DNA of 64,000 nucleotides from Desulfofundulus luciae (GTDB taxonomy: Bacteria > Bacillota > Desulfotomaculia > Desulfotomaculales > Desulfovirgulaceae): NCBI RefSeq assembly GCF_030813795.1, contig NZ_JAUSUX010000005.1:90205-154204 (forward strand), written 5' to 3'. The notes under the pieces are model-generated. The model did not search any database and was not told the DNA's origin. It worked only from the letters and a program-made list of their open reading frames with translations. The position numbers and the translations under genes were made by a program. This document shows, one piece after another, positions 1 through 11,229 of the stretch. Each line of letters begins with the position of its first letter. The stretch's first letter is position 1.

Positions 1-2825
1 AGGATGGTACCGTTCCGGGGGATGTGGTAACCGGCGGCCACTAGGGCCTTATAAAGAGACGCTGGATAACTGCTGTCCACCCCCATTACCTCCCCGGTGG
101 ATTTCATTTCCGGCCCCAGGGAGATATCTACCTGAAGCAATTTGGCAAAGCTGAATACCGGAGCCTTGACTCCGAAATACCGGCTTTCCGGGTAAAGTCC
201 GCCGCTGTAACCCAGCTCCTTTAACTTGCGGCCCAGAATTGCTTTCGTGGCCAGGTTGACCATGGGAATGCCGGTGATTTTGCTCATATAAGGCACCGTG
301 CGGCTGGCCCGCGGGTTGACTTCCAGCACGTAGACCTGTCCGTTGTAAAGCACGTACTGGATGTTGATCATCCCCCGCACGTTTAAAGCCCGGGCCAACC
401 GGGTGGTGTAGTCCACCAGCTGAGCCTTTACTTCCGGGGTGATCTTGTTGGCCGGGTAGACGGCTATGCTATCCCCGGAATGAACGCCGGCCCGCTCGAC
501 ATGCTTCATGATCCCCGGGATCAACACAGCCTCCCCGTCGGCTATGGCATCTACTTCCAGCTCCTCGCCCTGCAGGTACTTATCCACCAGCACCGGGTGC
601 TCGGGGGTAACCCTGACCGCATTGGCCATGTAGTTGAGCAGTTCTTCATGGTTATAGACAATCTCCATGGCCCGACCACCTAGAACATAGGAGGGCCTGA
701 CCAGGACAGGGAAACCTATTTCCCGGGCGATGTCCACTGCTTCGCCCACGGAAAAAGCCGTCCTCCCCGGCGGTTTTGGAATACCCAGTTCCACGAGCAG
801 TTGATCGAAACGCTCCCGGTCTTCCGCCCGGTCGATATCCTCCACCGCCGTACCTAAAATGGGGATGCCGGCTTTGGCCAGGGGAACGGCCAGGTTGATG
901 GCCGTCTGGCCGCCAAACTGGACAATTACCCCCTCGGGACGTTCCTTCTTCAGGATGTTCAAGACGTCTTCAAAAACGAGGGGCTCAAAATAGAGCCGGT
1001 CGGCGGTATCAAAGTCGGTGCTGACCGTCTCCGGGTTGTTGTTAATGATGATCGCTTTTACGCCCTCTTCCCGCAGCGCCCACACCGAGTGAACCGAGCA
1101 GTAGTCGAACTCAATACCCTGCCCGATACGAATGGGCCCCGAGCCCAGGACCACCACTTTGCGTACAGCGGTGTTTTGCGCTTCGTCCTCATGATCGTAA
1201 CAGGAATAGTAGTAAGGGGTAACGGCCTCAAATTCTGCCGAACAGGTATCCACCATTTTATAGACGGGCTTGATTCCGCAATCCTCCCGCAGGGCCCTTA
1301 TTTTGGCCTCGTCCTGGCCGGTGATCTGGGCCAGGTAGGCGTCGGCAAAACCAATTTCCTTGGCCCGGCGCAAAAGGTCCGGCGTTAAGGCCGCCGGTCC
1401 CTGGCGGCGGATCTTCTGTTCCAGCTGCACAATGTTTTGGATCTTGTCCAGGAAAAAGCGGTCAATGCCCGTTAAGGCCCGGACCCTGTCCACAAGCATC
1501 CCCCGGCGCAAAGCCTCGGCCACCACAAACAGGCGCATGTCCTCAGCCCGGGACAGCTTGGTTTCAATCTCTTCATCGCTCAACTGTTCCATCTCCGGGA
1601 CCAGAAGACCCGCCAGGCCGATTTCCAGGGAGCGTACCGCCTTTAACAGGGCGCCTTCCAGGGTCCGGTCTATGGCCATAACTTCCCCGGTGGCCTTCAT
1701 CTGGGTGCCCAGGGTGCGGTCGGCCAGGGCAAATTTGTCAAAGGGCCAGCGGGGGAATTTCAACACCACGTAGTCTATGGAAGGTTCAAAGCAGGCATAG
1801 GTTTTACCGGTAACCGCGTTTTTAATCTCGTCCAGGGTCAACCCCACGGCAACCTTGCTGGACACCTTGGCGATGGGGTAACCGGTAGCCTTGGAGGCCA
1901 GGGCCGAAGAACGGGATACCCGGGGGTTGACCTCAATTACATAATATTTGTAGCTGTTGGGATCCATGGCAAATTGCACATTGCAGCCCCCCTCCACCCC
2001 CAAAGCCCGAATGATGTTCAGGGAGGCGGTGCGCAGCATCTGGAATTCCTTGTCACTCAAAGTTTGCACGGGAGCAACCACAATGCTGTCCCCGGTATGA
2101 ATGCCCATGGGGTCGATATTTTCCATGCTGCAGATGATGATGCAGTTGTCGGCGCTGTCCCGCATCACCTCAAACTCGATTTCCTTCCAGCCCACCAGAC
2201 CCCTTTCCACGAGCACCTGGTGAATAATGCTGGCCTTTAAGCCCCTGGTGACCGTGGCCTTCAGCTCGTCCATGTCATAGACCATGCCCCCGCCGGTACC
2301 CCCCAGGGTATAAGCCGGGCGGACCACCAGGGGAAAGCCGATTTCCCGGGCGAAGGCCACCGCTTCATCAACGCTTTCCACAATGGTGCTTTCGGGAATA
2401 GGCTCGCCAATGCGTTCCATGGTGTTCTTGAATTCTTCCCGGTCCTCGGCCCGGCGGATGGCTTCCAGGGGCGTGCCCAAAAGCTGCACCCCCTCGGCCT
2501 CCAGCACCCCCGCGTTGGCCAGCTGCAGGGCCATGTTCAGACCCACCTGGCCGCCCAGGCTGGGCAAAAGGCCGTCCGGTTTCTCCTTGCGGATGACCCG
2601 GGCAACAAACTCAGGCGTTAAAGGTTCGATATATACCCGGTCGGCCATGTTGGCATCGGTCATGATGGTAGCCGGGTTGCTGTTTACCAGCACCACTTCC
2701 AGACCCTCTTCCCGCAAAGCGCGGCAGGCCTGGGTCCCGGCGTAGTCAAATTCCGCCGCCTGGCCGATAACGATGGGCCCGGAGCCGATGACCATTACCT
2801 TGCGCAGTTCCTTTTTCAACGGCAT
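1..2825 (-). CDS. carB: Carbamoyl-phosphate synthase large subunit (partial, C-terminus off the left edge)
   Basis: Makes carbamoyl phosphate from bicarbonate, two ATP and ammonia passed from CarA, feeding pyrimidine and arginine synthesis. I translated the minus strand from an ATG at 2825, preceded by GGGGGTAGGGAAAGC; it opens [20 protein letters not shown]. About 941 codons are present of a usual ~1070, so both ATP-grasp halves are seen but most of the C-terminal allosteric (MGS-like) domain lies outside the window. The duplicated architecture is visible: [17 protein letters not shown] near residue 14 and [16 protein letters not shown] near residue 560. It starts 7 nt after the carA stop and is the last pyr gene seen here. 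Confidence 0.95.
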   Translation of the reverse strand, partial: MPLKKELRKVMVIGSGPIVIGQAAEFDYAGTQACRALREEGLEVVLVNSNPATIMTDANMADRVYIEPLTPEFVARVIRKEKPDGLLPSLGGQVGLNMALQLANAGVLEAEGVQLLGTPLEAIRRAEDREEFKNTMERIGEPIPESTIVESVDEAVAFAREIGFPLVVRPAYTLGGTGGGMVYDMDELKATVTRGLKASIIHQVLVERGLVGWKEIEFEVMRDSADNCIIICSMENIDPMGIHTGDSIVVAPVQTLSDKEFQMLRTASLNIIRALGVEGGCNVQFAMDPNSYKYYVIEVNPRVSRSSALASKATGYPIAKVSSKVAVGLTLDEIKNAVTGKTYACFEPSIDYVVLKFPRWPFDKFALADRTLGTQMKATGEVMAIDRTLEGALLKAVRSLEIGLAGLLVPEMEQLSDEEIETKLSRAEDMRLFVVAEALRRGMLVDRVRALTGIDRFFLDKIQNIVQLEQKIRRQGPAALTPDLLRRAKEIGFADAYLAQITGQDEAKIRALREDCGIKPVYKMVDTCSAEFEAVTPYYYSCYDHEDEAQNTAVRKVVVLGSGPIRIGQGIEFDYCSVHSVWALREEGVKAIIINNNPETVSTDFDTADRLYFEPLVFEDVLNILKKERPEGVIVQFGGQTAINLAVPLAKAGIPILGTAVEDIDRAEDRERFDQLLVELGIPKPPGRTAFSVGEAVDIAREIGFPVLVRPSYVLGGRAMEIVYNHEELLNYMANAVRVTPEHPVLVDKYLQGEELEVDAIADGEAVLIPGIMKHVERAGVHSGDSIAVYPANKITPEVKAQLVDYTTRLARALNVRGMINIQYVLYNGQVYVLEVNPRASRTVPYMSKITGIPMVNLATKAILGRKLKELGYSGGLYPESRYFGVKAPVFSFAKLLQVDISLGPEMKSTGEVMGVDSSYPASLYKALVAAGYHIPRNGTI

Positions 2826-2832
2826 GCTTTCC

Positions 2833-3909
2833 CTACCCCCGATGCATTAAATCAATGAACTGGTCAAATAGATAGGCTGATTCCCGCGGGCCCGGGGAGG
2901 CCTCGGGGTGATACTGTACCGAGAAAAGCGGCAGGTGCTTGTGCCTGATGCCCTCCACCGTACCGTCGTTCAGGTTCTGGTGGCAGACTTCCACGGGTAA
3001 ACCGGCCAGGGAATCGGCATCCACCGCAAACCCGTGGTTCTGGGAGGTGATGTACACCTTGCCCGTAGCCAGATCCTTTACCGGGTGGTTGGCCCCCCTG
3101 TGGCCAAATTTCATCTTATAAGTCTTGGCCCCCAGGGCCAGGGCGATCACCTGGTGGCCCAGGCAAATGCCAAACATGGGTCGCTTCCCGATCAGTTCCC
3201 TGGTGGTCCGGATGGCGTAGGGAACATCCACCGGGTCGCCGGGACCGTTGGACAACAGGATGCCGTCGGGATGCAAGGCCAGAATTTCCCGGGCCGTAGT
3301 AGTAGGAGGCACCACCACTACCTCGCAATCCCGCTCCCGCAGGTGCCGGATTATATTCAGTTTGGAACCCAGATCTATCAAGACTACCCGGTACCCTTTA
3401 CCTTCCAGGGTATAGATTTCCTTTGTGGCCACCTCGGGTACCAGCTCCTGCCCGGTCAGGTGGGGGCATTGTTTGGCCTTTTCCACCAGGAGGGCGGGAT
3501 CGTTGCATTCGGTGCTCAGGACTCCCCGCATGGTCCCCTGGTTGCGCAGGTGGCGGGTTAAGGCGCGGGTGTCGATACCGGAAATGCCCACCACCCCTTC
3601 CCGGGCCAGGAAGTCAGACAGGCGGTAGCTGGCCCGCCAGTTGCTGGGACGGTCGCACTCCTCCCGCACCACAAAGCCACGTACATAGGACTTTTTCGCT
3701 TCGAAATCCTCCCGGTTGATGCCGTAGTTTCCAATCAAGGGATAAGTCATCACCACAATCTGGCCGCAATAAGAAGGGTCGGTGAGGATTTCCTGGTAAC
3801 CGGTCATGGCGGTATTGAAGACCACTTCTCCCCATCTTTCCCCCCTGGCCCCAAAGGCCCGGCCGGTAAACACGGTTCCGTCTTCGAGTGCTAGTATGGC
3901 CTGCATCAT
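2833..3909 (-). CDS. carA: Carbamoyl-phosphate synthase small (glutaminase) subunit
   Basis: Hydrolyses glutamine and delivers ammonia to CarB. The class I glutamine amidotransferase half has the nucleophile in [11 protein letters not shown] and the catalytic His/Glu in [10 protein letters not shown]; the N-terminal CPSase small-chain domain has [15 protein letters not shown] and [11 protein letters not shown]. The reading frame is open to an ATG at 3924, but GAGGTG sits just upstream of the ATG pair at 3909/3906, so I place the start at 3909 (358 aa, normal for the family). It lies between pyrC (about 60 nt upstream) and carB (7 nt downstream) in the pyr operon. Confidence 0.95.
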   Translation of the reverse strand: MMQAILALEDGTVFTGRAFGARGERWGEVVFNTAMTGYQEILTDPSYCGQIVVMTYPLIGNYGINREDFEAKKSYVRGFVVREECDRPSNWRASYRLSDFLAREGVVGISGIDTRALTRHLRNQGTMRGVLSTECNDPALLVEKAKQCPHLTGQELVPEVATKEIYTLEGKGYRVVLIDLGSKLNIIRHLRERDCEVVVVPPTTTAREILALHPDGILLSNGPGDPVDVPYAIRTTRELIGKRPMFGICLGHQVIALALGAKTYKMKFGHRGANHPVKDLATGKVYITSQNHGFAVDADSLAGLPVEVCHQNLNDGTVEGIRHKHLPLFSVQYHPEASPGPRESAYLFDQFIDLMHRG

Positions 3910-3969
3910 CGTAACACCTCGCATTCTGGTGGTTATATGACATTATTCCACTAGCCGGTCGCGCCCCGT

Positions 3970-5257
3970 TCAGGCTATCACCGCCAGGTTACGGTTATAA
4001 ACTACCTGGCCTCTGACGATGGTGGCTACGGGGAGGCCCTGCAAGCTCCTGCCGGCAAAGGGGGTGTTCCGCCCTTTGCTTGCAAAGGCAGCCGGATCCA
4101 CCACTTCGGTCAGCTGCGGATCGATGATGGTTATATCGGCATCAGCCCCCACCTTGATCACCCCTTCCCGGAGGCCCAGGATGCGGGCGGGGTTCACCGT
4201 CAGCTTGCGGATGGCCTCCACCGGGCTTAAGACACCCGGTATCACCAGTTCCGTCCAGACCAGTCCCAGCGCGGTTTCCAGGCCCACCAGGCCAAAGGGA
4301 GCCATCTGGTATTCCACGTCTTTTTCCTCCAGCGTATGGGGGGCGTGGTCGGTGGCAATGACGTCAATGGTGCCGTCAGCCAGAGCTTCTTTCAACGCCG
4401 CCACATCCTCCTCCGTACGAAGGGGAGGGTTGACCTTGGTGCTGGTATCATAATCAGCCACCGCCCGGTCGGTAAGAGTGAAATGATGGGGAGTAACCTC
4501 GGCCGTCACCGGCACTCCCCGGGCCTTGGCCTCGCGGATTAGGCGCACTGAACCGGCGGTGCTGACGTGGGCGATGTGCAGGGGACAACCGGTGTACTCG
4601 GACAGAATGATATCCCGGGCGACCATAATTTCTTCGGCCGCAGCCGGGATGCCCGGCAGTCCCAAAACGGTAGACATGTAACCTTCATGCATCACACCGC
4701 CGGCAGACAGGGTTGGTTCCTCGCAGTGGGAAATAACGGGCAGCCCCACCATCCGGGCATACTGCATGGCCCGGCGCATTACCGCCGCACTGGCCACCGG
4801 CCGGCCGTCATCGGAGAGGGCTACCGCACCGGCTTCCTTCAAATCGGCCATTTCCGTCAACTCTTCACCCCGGCTGCCCCGGGTGAGGGCTCCGATGGGG
4901 TAAACTTTGACTAGGCCCGCTTCCTTTGCCCTGGCCTTGATGTAGGAAATAACCGCCCGGTTATCAGCTACCGGATTAGTGTTGGGCATACAGGCTACAG
5001 CGGTAAAGCCCCCCCGGGCCGCCGCCCGGCTGCCCGAGGTAATGGTTTCCTTGGCCTCAAAGCCCGGTTCCCGGAAATGAACATGCATGTCGATTAAACC
5101 TGGAGCAACCAGTTTGCCAGCAACATCCATTACAGCACCTTCCCCCGGTTCCAGACCGGGACCGACGGCGGCAATTTTCCCTTCTACAATAAGAATGTCA
5201 GCGGGAATCATCTCCCCGGCCTGGGGGTCAATCACCCGGCCGCCCTTGATGAGCAGT

Positions 5258-5265
<8 letters not shown>
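3970..5265 (-). CDS. pyrC: Dihydroorotase, type I
   Basis: Cyclises carbamoyl aspartate to dihydroorotate in the cytosol, the third step of pyrimidine synthesis. It has the amidohydrolase metal motif [10 protein letters not shown], the [12 protein letters not shown] segment, and the C-terminal ATDHAPH active-site motif, so it looks catalytically intact, unlike the inactive paralogues of some bacteria. About 431 aa. The frame is open upstream, but the start at 5265 fits a GGAGGGGGG Shine-Dalgarno and overlaps the pyrB stop by 8 nt (ATGCATAA), which points to translational coupling with pyrB. Confidence 0.94.
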
Positions 5266-6193
<928 letters not shown>

Positions 6194-6212
6194 GCCAAGC
6201 CTCCGCATCACC

Positions 6213-6253
6213 TAAAAATAAAGCCCCGCCCGGTATAAGTCCCGGAACGAGGC
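6213..6253 (-). terminator. Attenuator terminator between pyrR and pyrB
   Basis: On the minus strand a GC-rich stem of about 9 pairs with some G-U wobble (positions 6253-6223) is followed directly by TTTATTTTT. It lies downstream of the PyrR-binding loop at 6276-6300 and about 20 nt before pyrB, the usual order of a PyrR attenuator. The terminator reading is from sequence; the regulation is inferred from the family. Confidence 0.75.
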
Positions 6254-6275
6254 CGGCAAGCGCTGGGCGTGCCCT

Positions 6276-6300
6276 CCTTGCCGGCCTCTCTGGACCGTTG
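6276..6300 (-). promoter_or_regulatory. PyrR-binding loop, pyrR-pyrB intergenic attenuator
   Basis: The minus strand reads GGTCCAGAGAGGCCGGCAAGG, a close match to the known PyrR anti-antiterminator consensus ARUCCNGNGAGGYU. The motif GCCGGCAAG recurs inverted at about 6252-6260, so alternative pairings can form. UMP-bound PyrR should stabilise this loop and allow the downstream terminator to form. Confidence 0.85.
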
Positions 6301-6323
6301 CTTAAAAGACGGCACCGGAGCAT

Positions 6324-6920
<597 letters not shown>

Positions 6921-6948
6921 TCAACGCTTTACTCCCATGTCCTATGTT

Positions 6949-6973
6949 CCTTGCCGGCCTCACGGGACCGACT
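6949..6973 (-). promoter_or_regulatory. PyrR-binding loop in the pyr leader
   Basis: The minus strand reads GGTCCCGTGAGGCCGGCAAGG, matching the PyrR site consensus and nearly identical to the copy at 6276-6300. It sits 20-45 nt inside the transcript expected from the promoter at 7002-7030. Confidence 0.85.
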
Positions 6974-7001
6974 TCAAGGGCTTTTATTGTCACTCCTTAT
7001 G

Positions 7002-7030
7002 AGGATACAAAAATCCACGCCAAATGTCAA
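7002..7030 (-). promoter_or_regulatory. Sigma-A type promoter of the pyr operon
   Basis: On the minus strand a consensus -35 TTGACA (7030-7025) and a -10 TATCCT (7007-7002) are separated by exactly 17 nt. It is the only strong promoter seen upstream of pyrR and places the PyrR loop early in the transcript. The 14-bp repeat bordering the transposase scar overlaps the upstream edge of the -35. Confidence 0.75.
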
Positions 7031-7257
7031 GTGATAAACTAAAGGAGCTATTTGCGTTGTAAACATTTTTGCCCTCTGGGAGGCTAACGCCCATACCAGA
7101 CATGGACGTTTTCCAAGGCATAGGACAGGGAGAATAACCTTATATTGGGACAAGTGGCTTATATATCCTTTACCACCCCTGTCAAAGGGCATACTTACCC
7201 TAACACCCCCTTGGGGGGGTGCCCTTCCCGTAGTGTAATTTTTCCGATTGGTCCTTC

Positions 7258-7641
7258 TCAGGCCGCCTTTACCAGGCTTCTCAAATTTATTCCTTGTTTT
7301 TGTCGTAGCCGGCCTACGGCCATCGCCAGCATCACCATCAGGGCCAGTGCACAACGCAGCTTCATCTTTTTCAAACCCCGGATAAAATGCTTTTCAAATC
7401 CATAGACTTCATCCAAACGGGCATTTACCCTTTCCACGGCCGTACGCTTCTTATAGGTTGTCTTCCATTTGTAACTGGACCGCGCTAAGGGCGTGAAGAC
7501 CCGCCGGTCCTCTGCCAGAGGAATACGTACTCCACCCCTTGCGGAACACTGCTCCATTCCCCGGCACTTCACCCCGTAGTGCCGGGCAGGACAGCGATAT
7601 TTCAAGGTTCCCCGGTCCTTTTCAAATCCCCCGAAAGCCAT
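7258..7641 (-). pseudogene. Transposase, C-terminal fragment (IS1182/IS5-like DDE)
   Basis: The 127-residue frame keeps the end of a DDE transposase: a Cys-bearing segment (KYRCPARHYGVKC), then RTAVERVNARLDEVYGFEK and a final stretch rich in Leu, Met and Ala ending LVKAA. The TAVERVNARLD region is typical of the last catalytic block of IS1182/IS5-type transposases. The N-terminal two thirds are missing; the break lies near 7641-7655, where the oppositely oriented fragment begins. It cannot be functional. Confidence 0.7.
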
Positions 7642-7649
7642 CTCGCGAC

Positions 7650-8081
7650 GCTTGTTTGTTTCGGGACAGTGGCAATAAACAGTTTGCGGTACCCCCGGAA
7701 AGCTCTGCGTCTGCCTTTCGCCCCGTTCCTGCCCATTTGCGTTTGGAGCACGTCTTTTGCTGGAAGGAGCGCCGGGTTTTGAACCCTGGCTACACCATTC
7801 AGTACCAGAAACAGACCTACAGGGTGGTGAATACCAAAGGTGTTCCGGTCATTCCTTTGCGCACGGTGGTGGAGGTGCACAGGCTCGCTGACGGCAGTCT
7901 CTTTGTTGGCTGGAACGGCCACATTTACCCCCTTGAACCGATTCCGGCGAGTTCCTTGTCACCGAAGAATAAAGAAGCTGGGAAAAAGGGCGGGCAGTCT
8001 ATGGGCAGAAAACCAGCCCCCGACCACCCATGGCGCAAGCCATGGAAATCAAGTCAGATCAATCATGGCGTCAGTTTTTAG
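7650..8081 (+). pseudogene. Transposase, C-terminal fragment (ISNCY/integrase-core type)
   Basis: The plus frame from about 7650 encodes a tail with FRPVPAHLRLEHVFCWKERR, then LNPGYTIQYQKQTYRVV and a short basic end. This resembles the region after the catalytic core in ISNCY-type integrase-core transposases. There is no catalytic domain upstream: the homology stops where the minus-strand fragment begins. The downstream DNA has repeated GAGTGACATTTTC and TCACTGAC motifs that could be its terminal repeats. The family name is from memory and uncertain. Confidence 0.6.
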
Positions 8082-8132
8082 CATGTTCTTTGATGAGCCC
8101 CTGAGGCCTTCCCCTGGCGGCGCCGAAGGGGA

Positions 8133-8266
8133 GTCTTGATAGCCGGGGACCCCTCACGTGGTACAATGGACTACCTGACGGGGGTGTGCTACGTCTTTGT
8201 TGCATGTTCCCCGGAGCCGCCCCGTCGGCATTTTTAACTTAACCACGTGAGGGGTGGCTGTCAAGA
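8133..8266. repeat. Long imperfect inverted repeat
   Basis: The left arm, from about 8133, reads TCTTGATAGCC, a short spacer, then CCCCTCACGTGGT; the right arm, 8242-8266, is its inverse (CCACGTGAGGGG, then GGCTGTCAAGA). The arms enclose about 80 nt. The 12-bp core CCCCTCACGTGG (8150-8161) pairs perfectly with 8243-8254. It lies inside the transposase scar and could be part of an insertion sequence or a small palindromic element. The rest of 8081-8407 contains no gene that I can see. Confidence 0.6.
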
Positions 8267-8406
8267 CCGCCGCCTTATTAAAAACCAGGAGTGACATTTT
8301 CTTAGCCCAGATGAATGAGATAAGTAATGTGTCTGAGTGACATTTTCACTGACGAATTTCACTGACAAAGTCACTGACGCTTGACAGTGATAAACTAAAA
8401 AAACTG

Positions 8407-8682
8407 CTACATCCGGTTAACACCGATAAAGATCAGGGCGACTCCCAGCAGGATAATGGCCATGCTGGAAGGGGAAACTTTACCCGCCAAGCCCACCAGT
8501 CCCAGGCTGGTAGTTGTAAGCAGTACTGTTGGACCCACAAGGGCCAAAAGACTATTTATTTTAAAAGCCGTTTCCACCCGGTTAAAGTGCAACATTAATA
8601 TGGCCGCGCTAAATTCAATGGATGAAGAGAGCAGCCGTAAAAGAGCCATACTTAAAACGATGCGGTCCAGGAACAGAAACAT
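8407..8682 (-). CDS. Small membrane protein, YqhV-like (DUF2619)
   Basis: A 91-residue, highly hydrophobic protein with about three membrane segments and almost no soluble part. The pattern MLHFNRVETAFKINSLLALVGP followed by GLVGLAGK matches my memory of the YqhV family of endospore formers, whose function is unknown and which usually sits near spoIIIA genes. Here it stands alone beside a transposase scar. The ATG at 8682 has GGAGGGATTTT upstream. Family assignment is from pattern only. Confidence 0.65.
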   Translation of the reverse strand: MFLFLDRIVLSMALLRLLSSSIEFSAAILMLHFNRVETAFKINSLLALVGPTVLLTTTSLGLVGLAGKVSPSSMAIILLGVALIFIGVNRM

Positions 8683-8792
8683 AAAATCCCTCCTGCCGGT
8701 TTTTACTAAAATTTCATATGCCCGGCGGCATGGATAAATGCATAGGCGAGGTTGGAGGCAGGGAAAACTTTTGGCGAAAGGATGGGATAGTC

Positions 8793-10100
8793 ATGAAGCC
8801 GCAAAAAAATACCCTGGTGCTGGCTGCCTTAAGTGGGGTGCCCTTTATTATGGTTTTGGGCAATTCCATGCTCATCCCGGTGCTGCCCGCCATCAAGGAA
8901 ACACTGCACCTCACCCAGTTTAAGGTCAGTCTGTTGATCACTCTCTTTTCCATCCCCGCCGGAATTGTCATTCCGCTGGCCGGCTTTTTGTCCGACCGCT
9001 TTGGCCGCAAAAATGTAATTGCGCCGGCGCTGATCCTTTACGGTCTGGGCGGCATAGTAGCCGGCCTGGCGGCCATTTTCCTGAAAAATCTGGCTTATCC
9101 AGCCATTCTCGGGGGGCGCATTTTGCAGGGCATCGGCGCGGCCGGGACTGCCCCCATTGCCATGGCCCTTACCGGGGACCTTTTCACCGGTAAGCAGCGG
9201 GGCATCGCTCTGGGCATCATCGAAGCCGCCAACGGCCTGGGCAAGGTGGTAAGCCCCATTCTAGGGGCCTTGTTGGGACTCATCACCTGGTATGCCACAT
9301 TTCTTTTTTTCCCCCTGGTGGTTATTCCAGTGGTACTGGGGCTATGGTTCCTGATCAAAGAGCCGGAAAGCAACCGGCAGGCACAAAGTGTAAACCAGTA
9401 TTTAAAATCCATCGCCCGGATTTTTGAGAAAAAATCCGCTATGCTGCTTACTTCCTTTCTGGGTGGGGCTGCAGCGTTACTCATTCTTTTCGGAGTGTTA
9501 TTTTTTCTCTCCGAACACCTGGAAACGATTTTCCGGCTAAACGGAGTGCGCAAAGGCGGGGCTCTTGCCATACCGGTTCTATTTATGAGTACAACTTCTT
9601 ACCTCACCGGCCGGATCATTAAAAAGCGCCTGGCATTAATGAAATGGCTGGTGGTGGGAGGTCTGGCCTTGATTGGCGGGGCTTTAACCATGATAGGTTT
9701 TTATCGCACCACCTATCTATTTTTTATCGCCATTTCCCTGGCCGGCATCGGTACCGGCCTGACCCTCCCCTGCCTGAACACCATTATTACCAGCTCCACG
9801 GCCACGGAAAGGCGGGGTCTGGTCACTTCGCTGTACGGCGGTGTACGGTTCGTGGGTGTAGCCCTGGGTCCTCCCCTTTTCGGCCTGTTAATGGGTTACG
9901 GCCTGCCCTTCATGTTTTGGAGCATGGCAGCCCTGGCGGGGGTTACTGCTCTGCTGGCCGCTTTTTTGATCCGGGTAAGGGACATGAAAGCACCCACGGC
10001 GACGGAAGAAAAAAATCGCCCCGCTCTTTATACCCCCCAACCGGCCTATGGACTGGCCGCGCACAAGCCCTGGAATCCCCCGGATGAACGGGGACCATGA
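8793..10100 (+). CDS. Major facilitator superfamily transporter
   Basis: A 435-residue polytopic membrane protein, 12 membrane segments expected. The motif between TM2 and TM3, GFLSDRFGRKN (about residue 70), is MFS motif A, and LGGRILQGIGAAGTAP is the drug:H+ antiporter-like TM4 segment. It is therefore probably a proton-coupled exporter of the DHA1 type; the substrate cannot be read from the sequence. The frame opens at 8718, but the ATG at 8793 with AAAGGATGGG upstream gives the expected cytosolic N-terminus. A proline-rich soluble tail of about 35 residues follows the last membrane segment. Confidence 0.85.
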   Translation: MKPQKNTLVLAALSGVPFIMVLGNSMLIPVLPAIKETLHLTQFKVSLLITLFSIPAGIVIPLAGFLSDRFGRKNVIAPALILYGLGGIVAGLAAIFLKNLAYPAILGGRILQGIGAAGTAPIAMALTGDLFTGKQRGIALGIIEAANGLGKVVSPILGALLGLITWYATFLFFPLVVIPVVLGLWFLIKEPESNRQAQSVNQYLKSIARIFEKKSAMLLTSFLGGAAALLILFGVLFFLSEHLETIFRLNGVRKGGALAIPVLFMSTTSYLTGRIIKKRLALMKWLVVGGLALIGGALTMIGFYRTTYLFFIAISLAGIGTGLTLPCLNTIITSSTATERRGLVTSLYGGVRFVGVALGPPLFGLLMGYGLPFMFWSMAALAGVTALLAAFLIRVRDMKAPTATEEKNRPALYTPQPAYGLAAHKPWNPPDERGP

Positions 10101-10210
10101 CCTCTAGTGGATACCATTGGCAGTTTTACCAGGGTAACCTTTCCCTCCCCGCGGTAATATTTCTATGAATGGCTAACTTTTGCGGGCCTGGGAAGGAGGT
10201 GTCCGACAAA

Positions 10211-10230
10211 GCACCTGCAAAAACAGGTGC
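10211..10230. promoter_or_regulatory. Hairpin in the leader of the comA-like gene
   Basis: A perfect 7-bp stem, GCACCTG-CAAAAA-CAGGTGC, sits 15 nt before the AAAGGAG ribosome binding site of the next gene. It has no U-run, so it is not an obvious terminator; it could affect mRNA stability or be a protein-binding site. Confidence 0.45.
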
Positions 10231-10259
10231 ATTGCCATCCGCGAAAGGAGCTTGAGAGC

Positions 10260-11057
10260 ATGAGCGAACAGGAGGGTACCCGGACATGGCAGGCATTCCT
10301 TAGCTTTCCCCTGGGTAAGAGACTGGAAAAACCGCGGCAGCAGGGCTTGACCATGATCATTGACAAGGGCCTGGGCCTGGTGGAAACAAAGGACATCTTG
10401 CATGTATGCGGTCAATACATTGATTTCTTCAAGCTGGGATTCGGTACTCCCGCTTTATACGCTCCGGAGGTGTTAGAGGAAAAAGTTCATCTCGTCAAGT
10501 CCTTTGGCATAGATATCTACCCCGGGGGAACATTCTTTGAGGTGGCCATACTACAGGGAAAAATTGAGGAGTACCTGTACCTGGCCAAAACCATTGGCTT
10601 TACAGCCATCGAAGTATCCGACGGCACGATCACCCTGCCCCACGAGATAAGGGAAAAAGCCATTGCCCGGGCCGCCGATCTGGGTTTTAAGGTATTAACG
10701 GAAGTTGGCAAAAAGAATGAGGAACACCACTCAGTCCAGCATTTAGTAGAGCAGATCCGCCGGGATCTCCAGCACGGGGCTTACCGGGTCATCCTGGAAG
10801 GCCGGGAGTCGGGTATCAACGTGGGCCTTTATGATGGCCAGGGGCGGTTCATCCAGGAGGAACTGGAGGAACTGCTTTGCGGCATCGGCGATCCCCGCGT
10901 GCTAATCTGGGAAGCGCCGCGCAAGAACCAGCAGGAAGAATTGATCCTGCGCTTTGGCCCCAACGTCAACCTGGGCAACATCCCCCCCAACGAAGTCCTG
11001 GCCCTGGAAGCCCTGCGGGTTGGTCTCCGGGCCGATACACTCAAAATCACTTTATAA
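10260..11057 (+). CDS. Phosphosulfolactate synthase family protein (ComA-like)
   Basis: Resembles (2R)-phospho-3-sulfolactate synthase, which adds sulfite to phosphoenolpyruvate in coenzyme M synthesis. 265 aa, a TIM-barrel protein. Family-like segments include TMIIDKGLG, FFKLGFGTPALY, DIYPGGTFFEVA and VLTEVGKKNEEH. In bacteria, homologues occur in endospore formers, where the related Bacillus gene yitD belongs to sulfolactate synthesis for the spore, so sulfolactate is a more likely product here than coenzyme M. The ATG at 10260 follows AAAGGAG. The gene is monocistronic with a hairpin terminator downstream. Confidence 0.85.
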   Translation: MSEQEGTRTWQAFLSFPLGKRLEKPRQQGLTMIIDKGLGLVETKDILHVCGQYIDFFKLGFGTPALYAPEVLEEKVHLVKSFGIDIYPGGTFFEVAILQGKIEEYLYLAKTIGFTAIEVSDGTITLPHEIREKAIARAADLGFKVLTEVGKKNEEHHSVQHLVEQIRRDLQHGAYRVILEGRESGINVGLYDGQGRFIQEELEELLCGIGDPRVLIWEAPRKNQQEELILRFGPNVNLGNIPPNEVLALEALRVGLRADTLKITL

Positions 11058-11132
11058 CGTATAAGTTATTTGGATAACCAGCCAATTTATAAAGCCTCCC
11101 AAAAGGCATCCCCGGGGCTGTTCCGGTGAAAA

Positions 11133-11159
11133 GCAAAGCCGCCTCTGAGGCGGCTTTGC
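11133..11159 (+). terminator. Terminator-like hairpin after the comA-like gene
   Basis: An 11-bp perfect stem, GCAAAGCCGCC-TCTGA-GGCGGCTTTGC. The T-run is better on the minus strand (TTTTC) than on the plus, so it may work in both directions; on context it ends the comA-like transcript. Confidence 0.65.
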
Positions 11160-11229
11160 CCCTTACTGGTAATATTGCCCATGGCTCGCACATATTTTAG
11201 ACCAAAGAAACTTTAAAGAGGGGAAGGCC

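Larger units (their letters stand above)
7044..8385. mobile_element. Scar of two truncated insertion sequences
   Basis: This 1.34-kb segment holds the C-terminal part of one transposase on the minus strand and the C-terminal part of an unrelated one on the plus strand, abutting tail-out near 7645, plus terminal-repeat-like DNA at 8285-8385. A perfect 14-bp direct repeat, AGTGATAAACTAAA, borders it at 7030-7043 and 8386-8399. No complete element survives. Confidence 0.65.

Noticed and set aside
1360..1773. 137-codon frame antisense to carB
   Set aside because: Arg/Ser-rich shadow of the carB coding strand.
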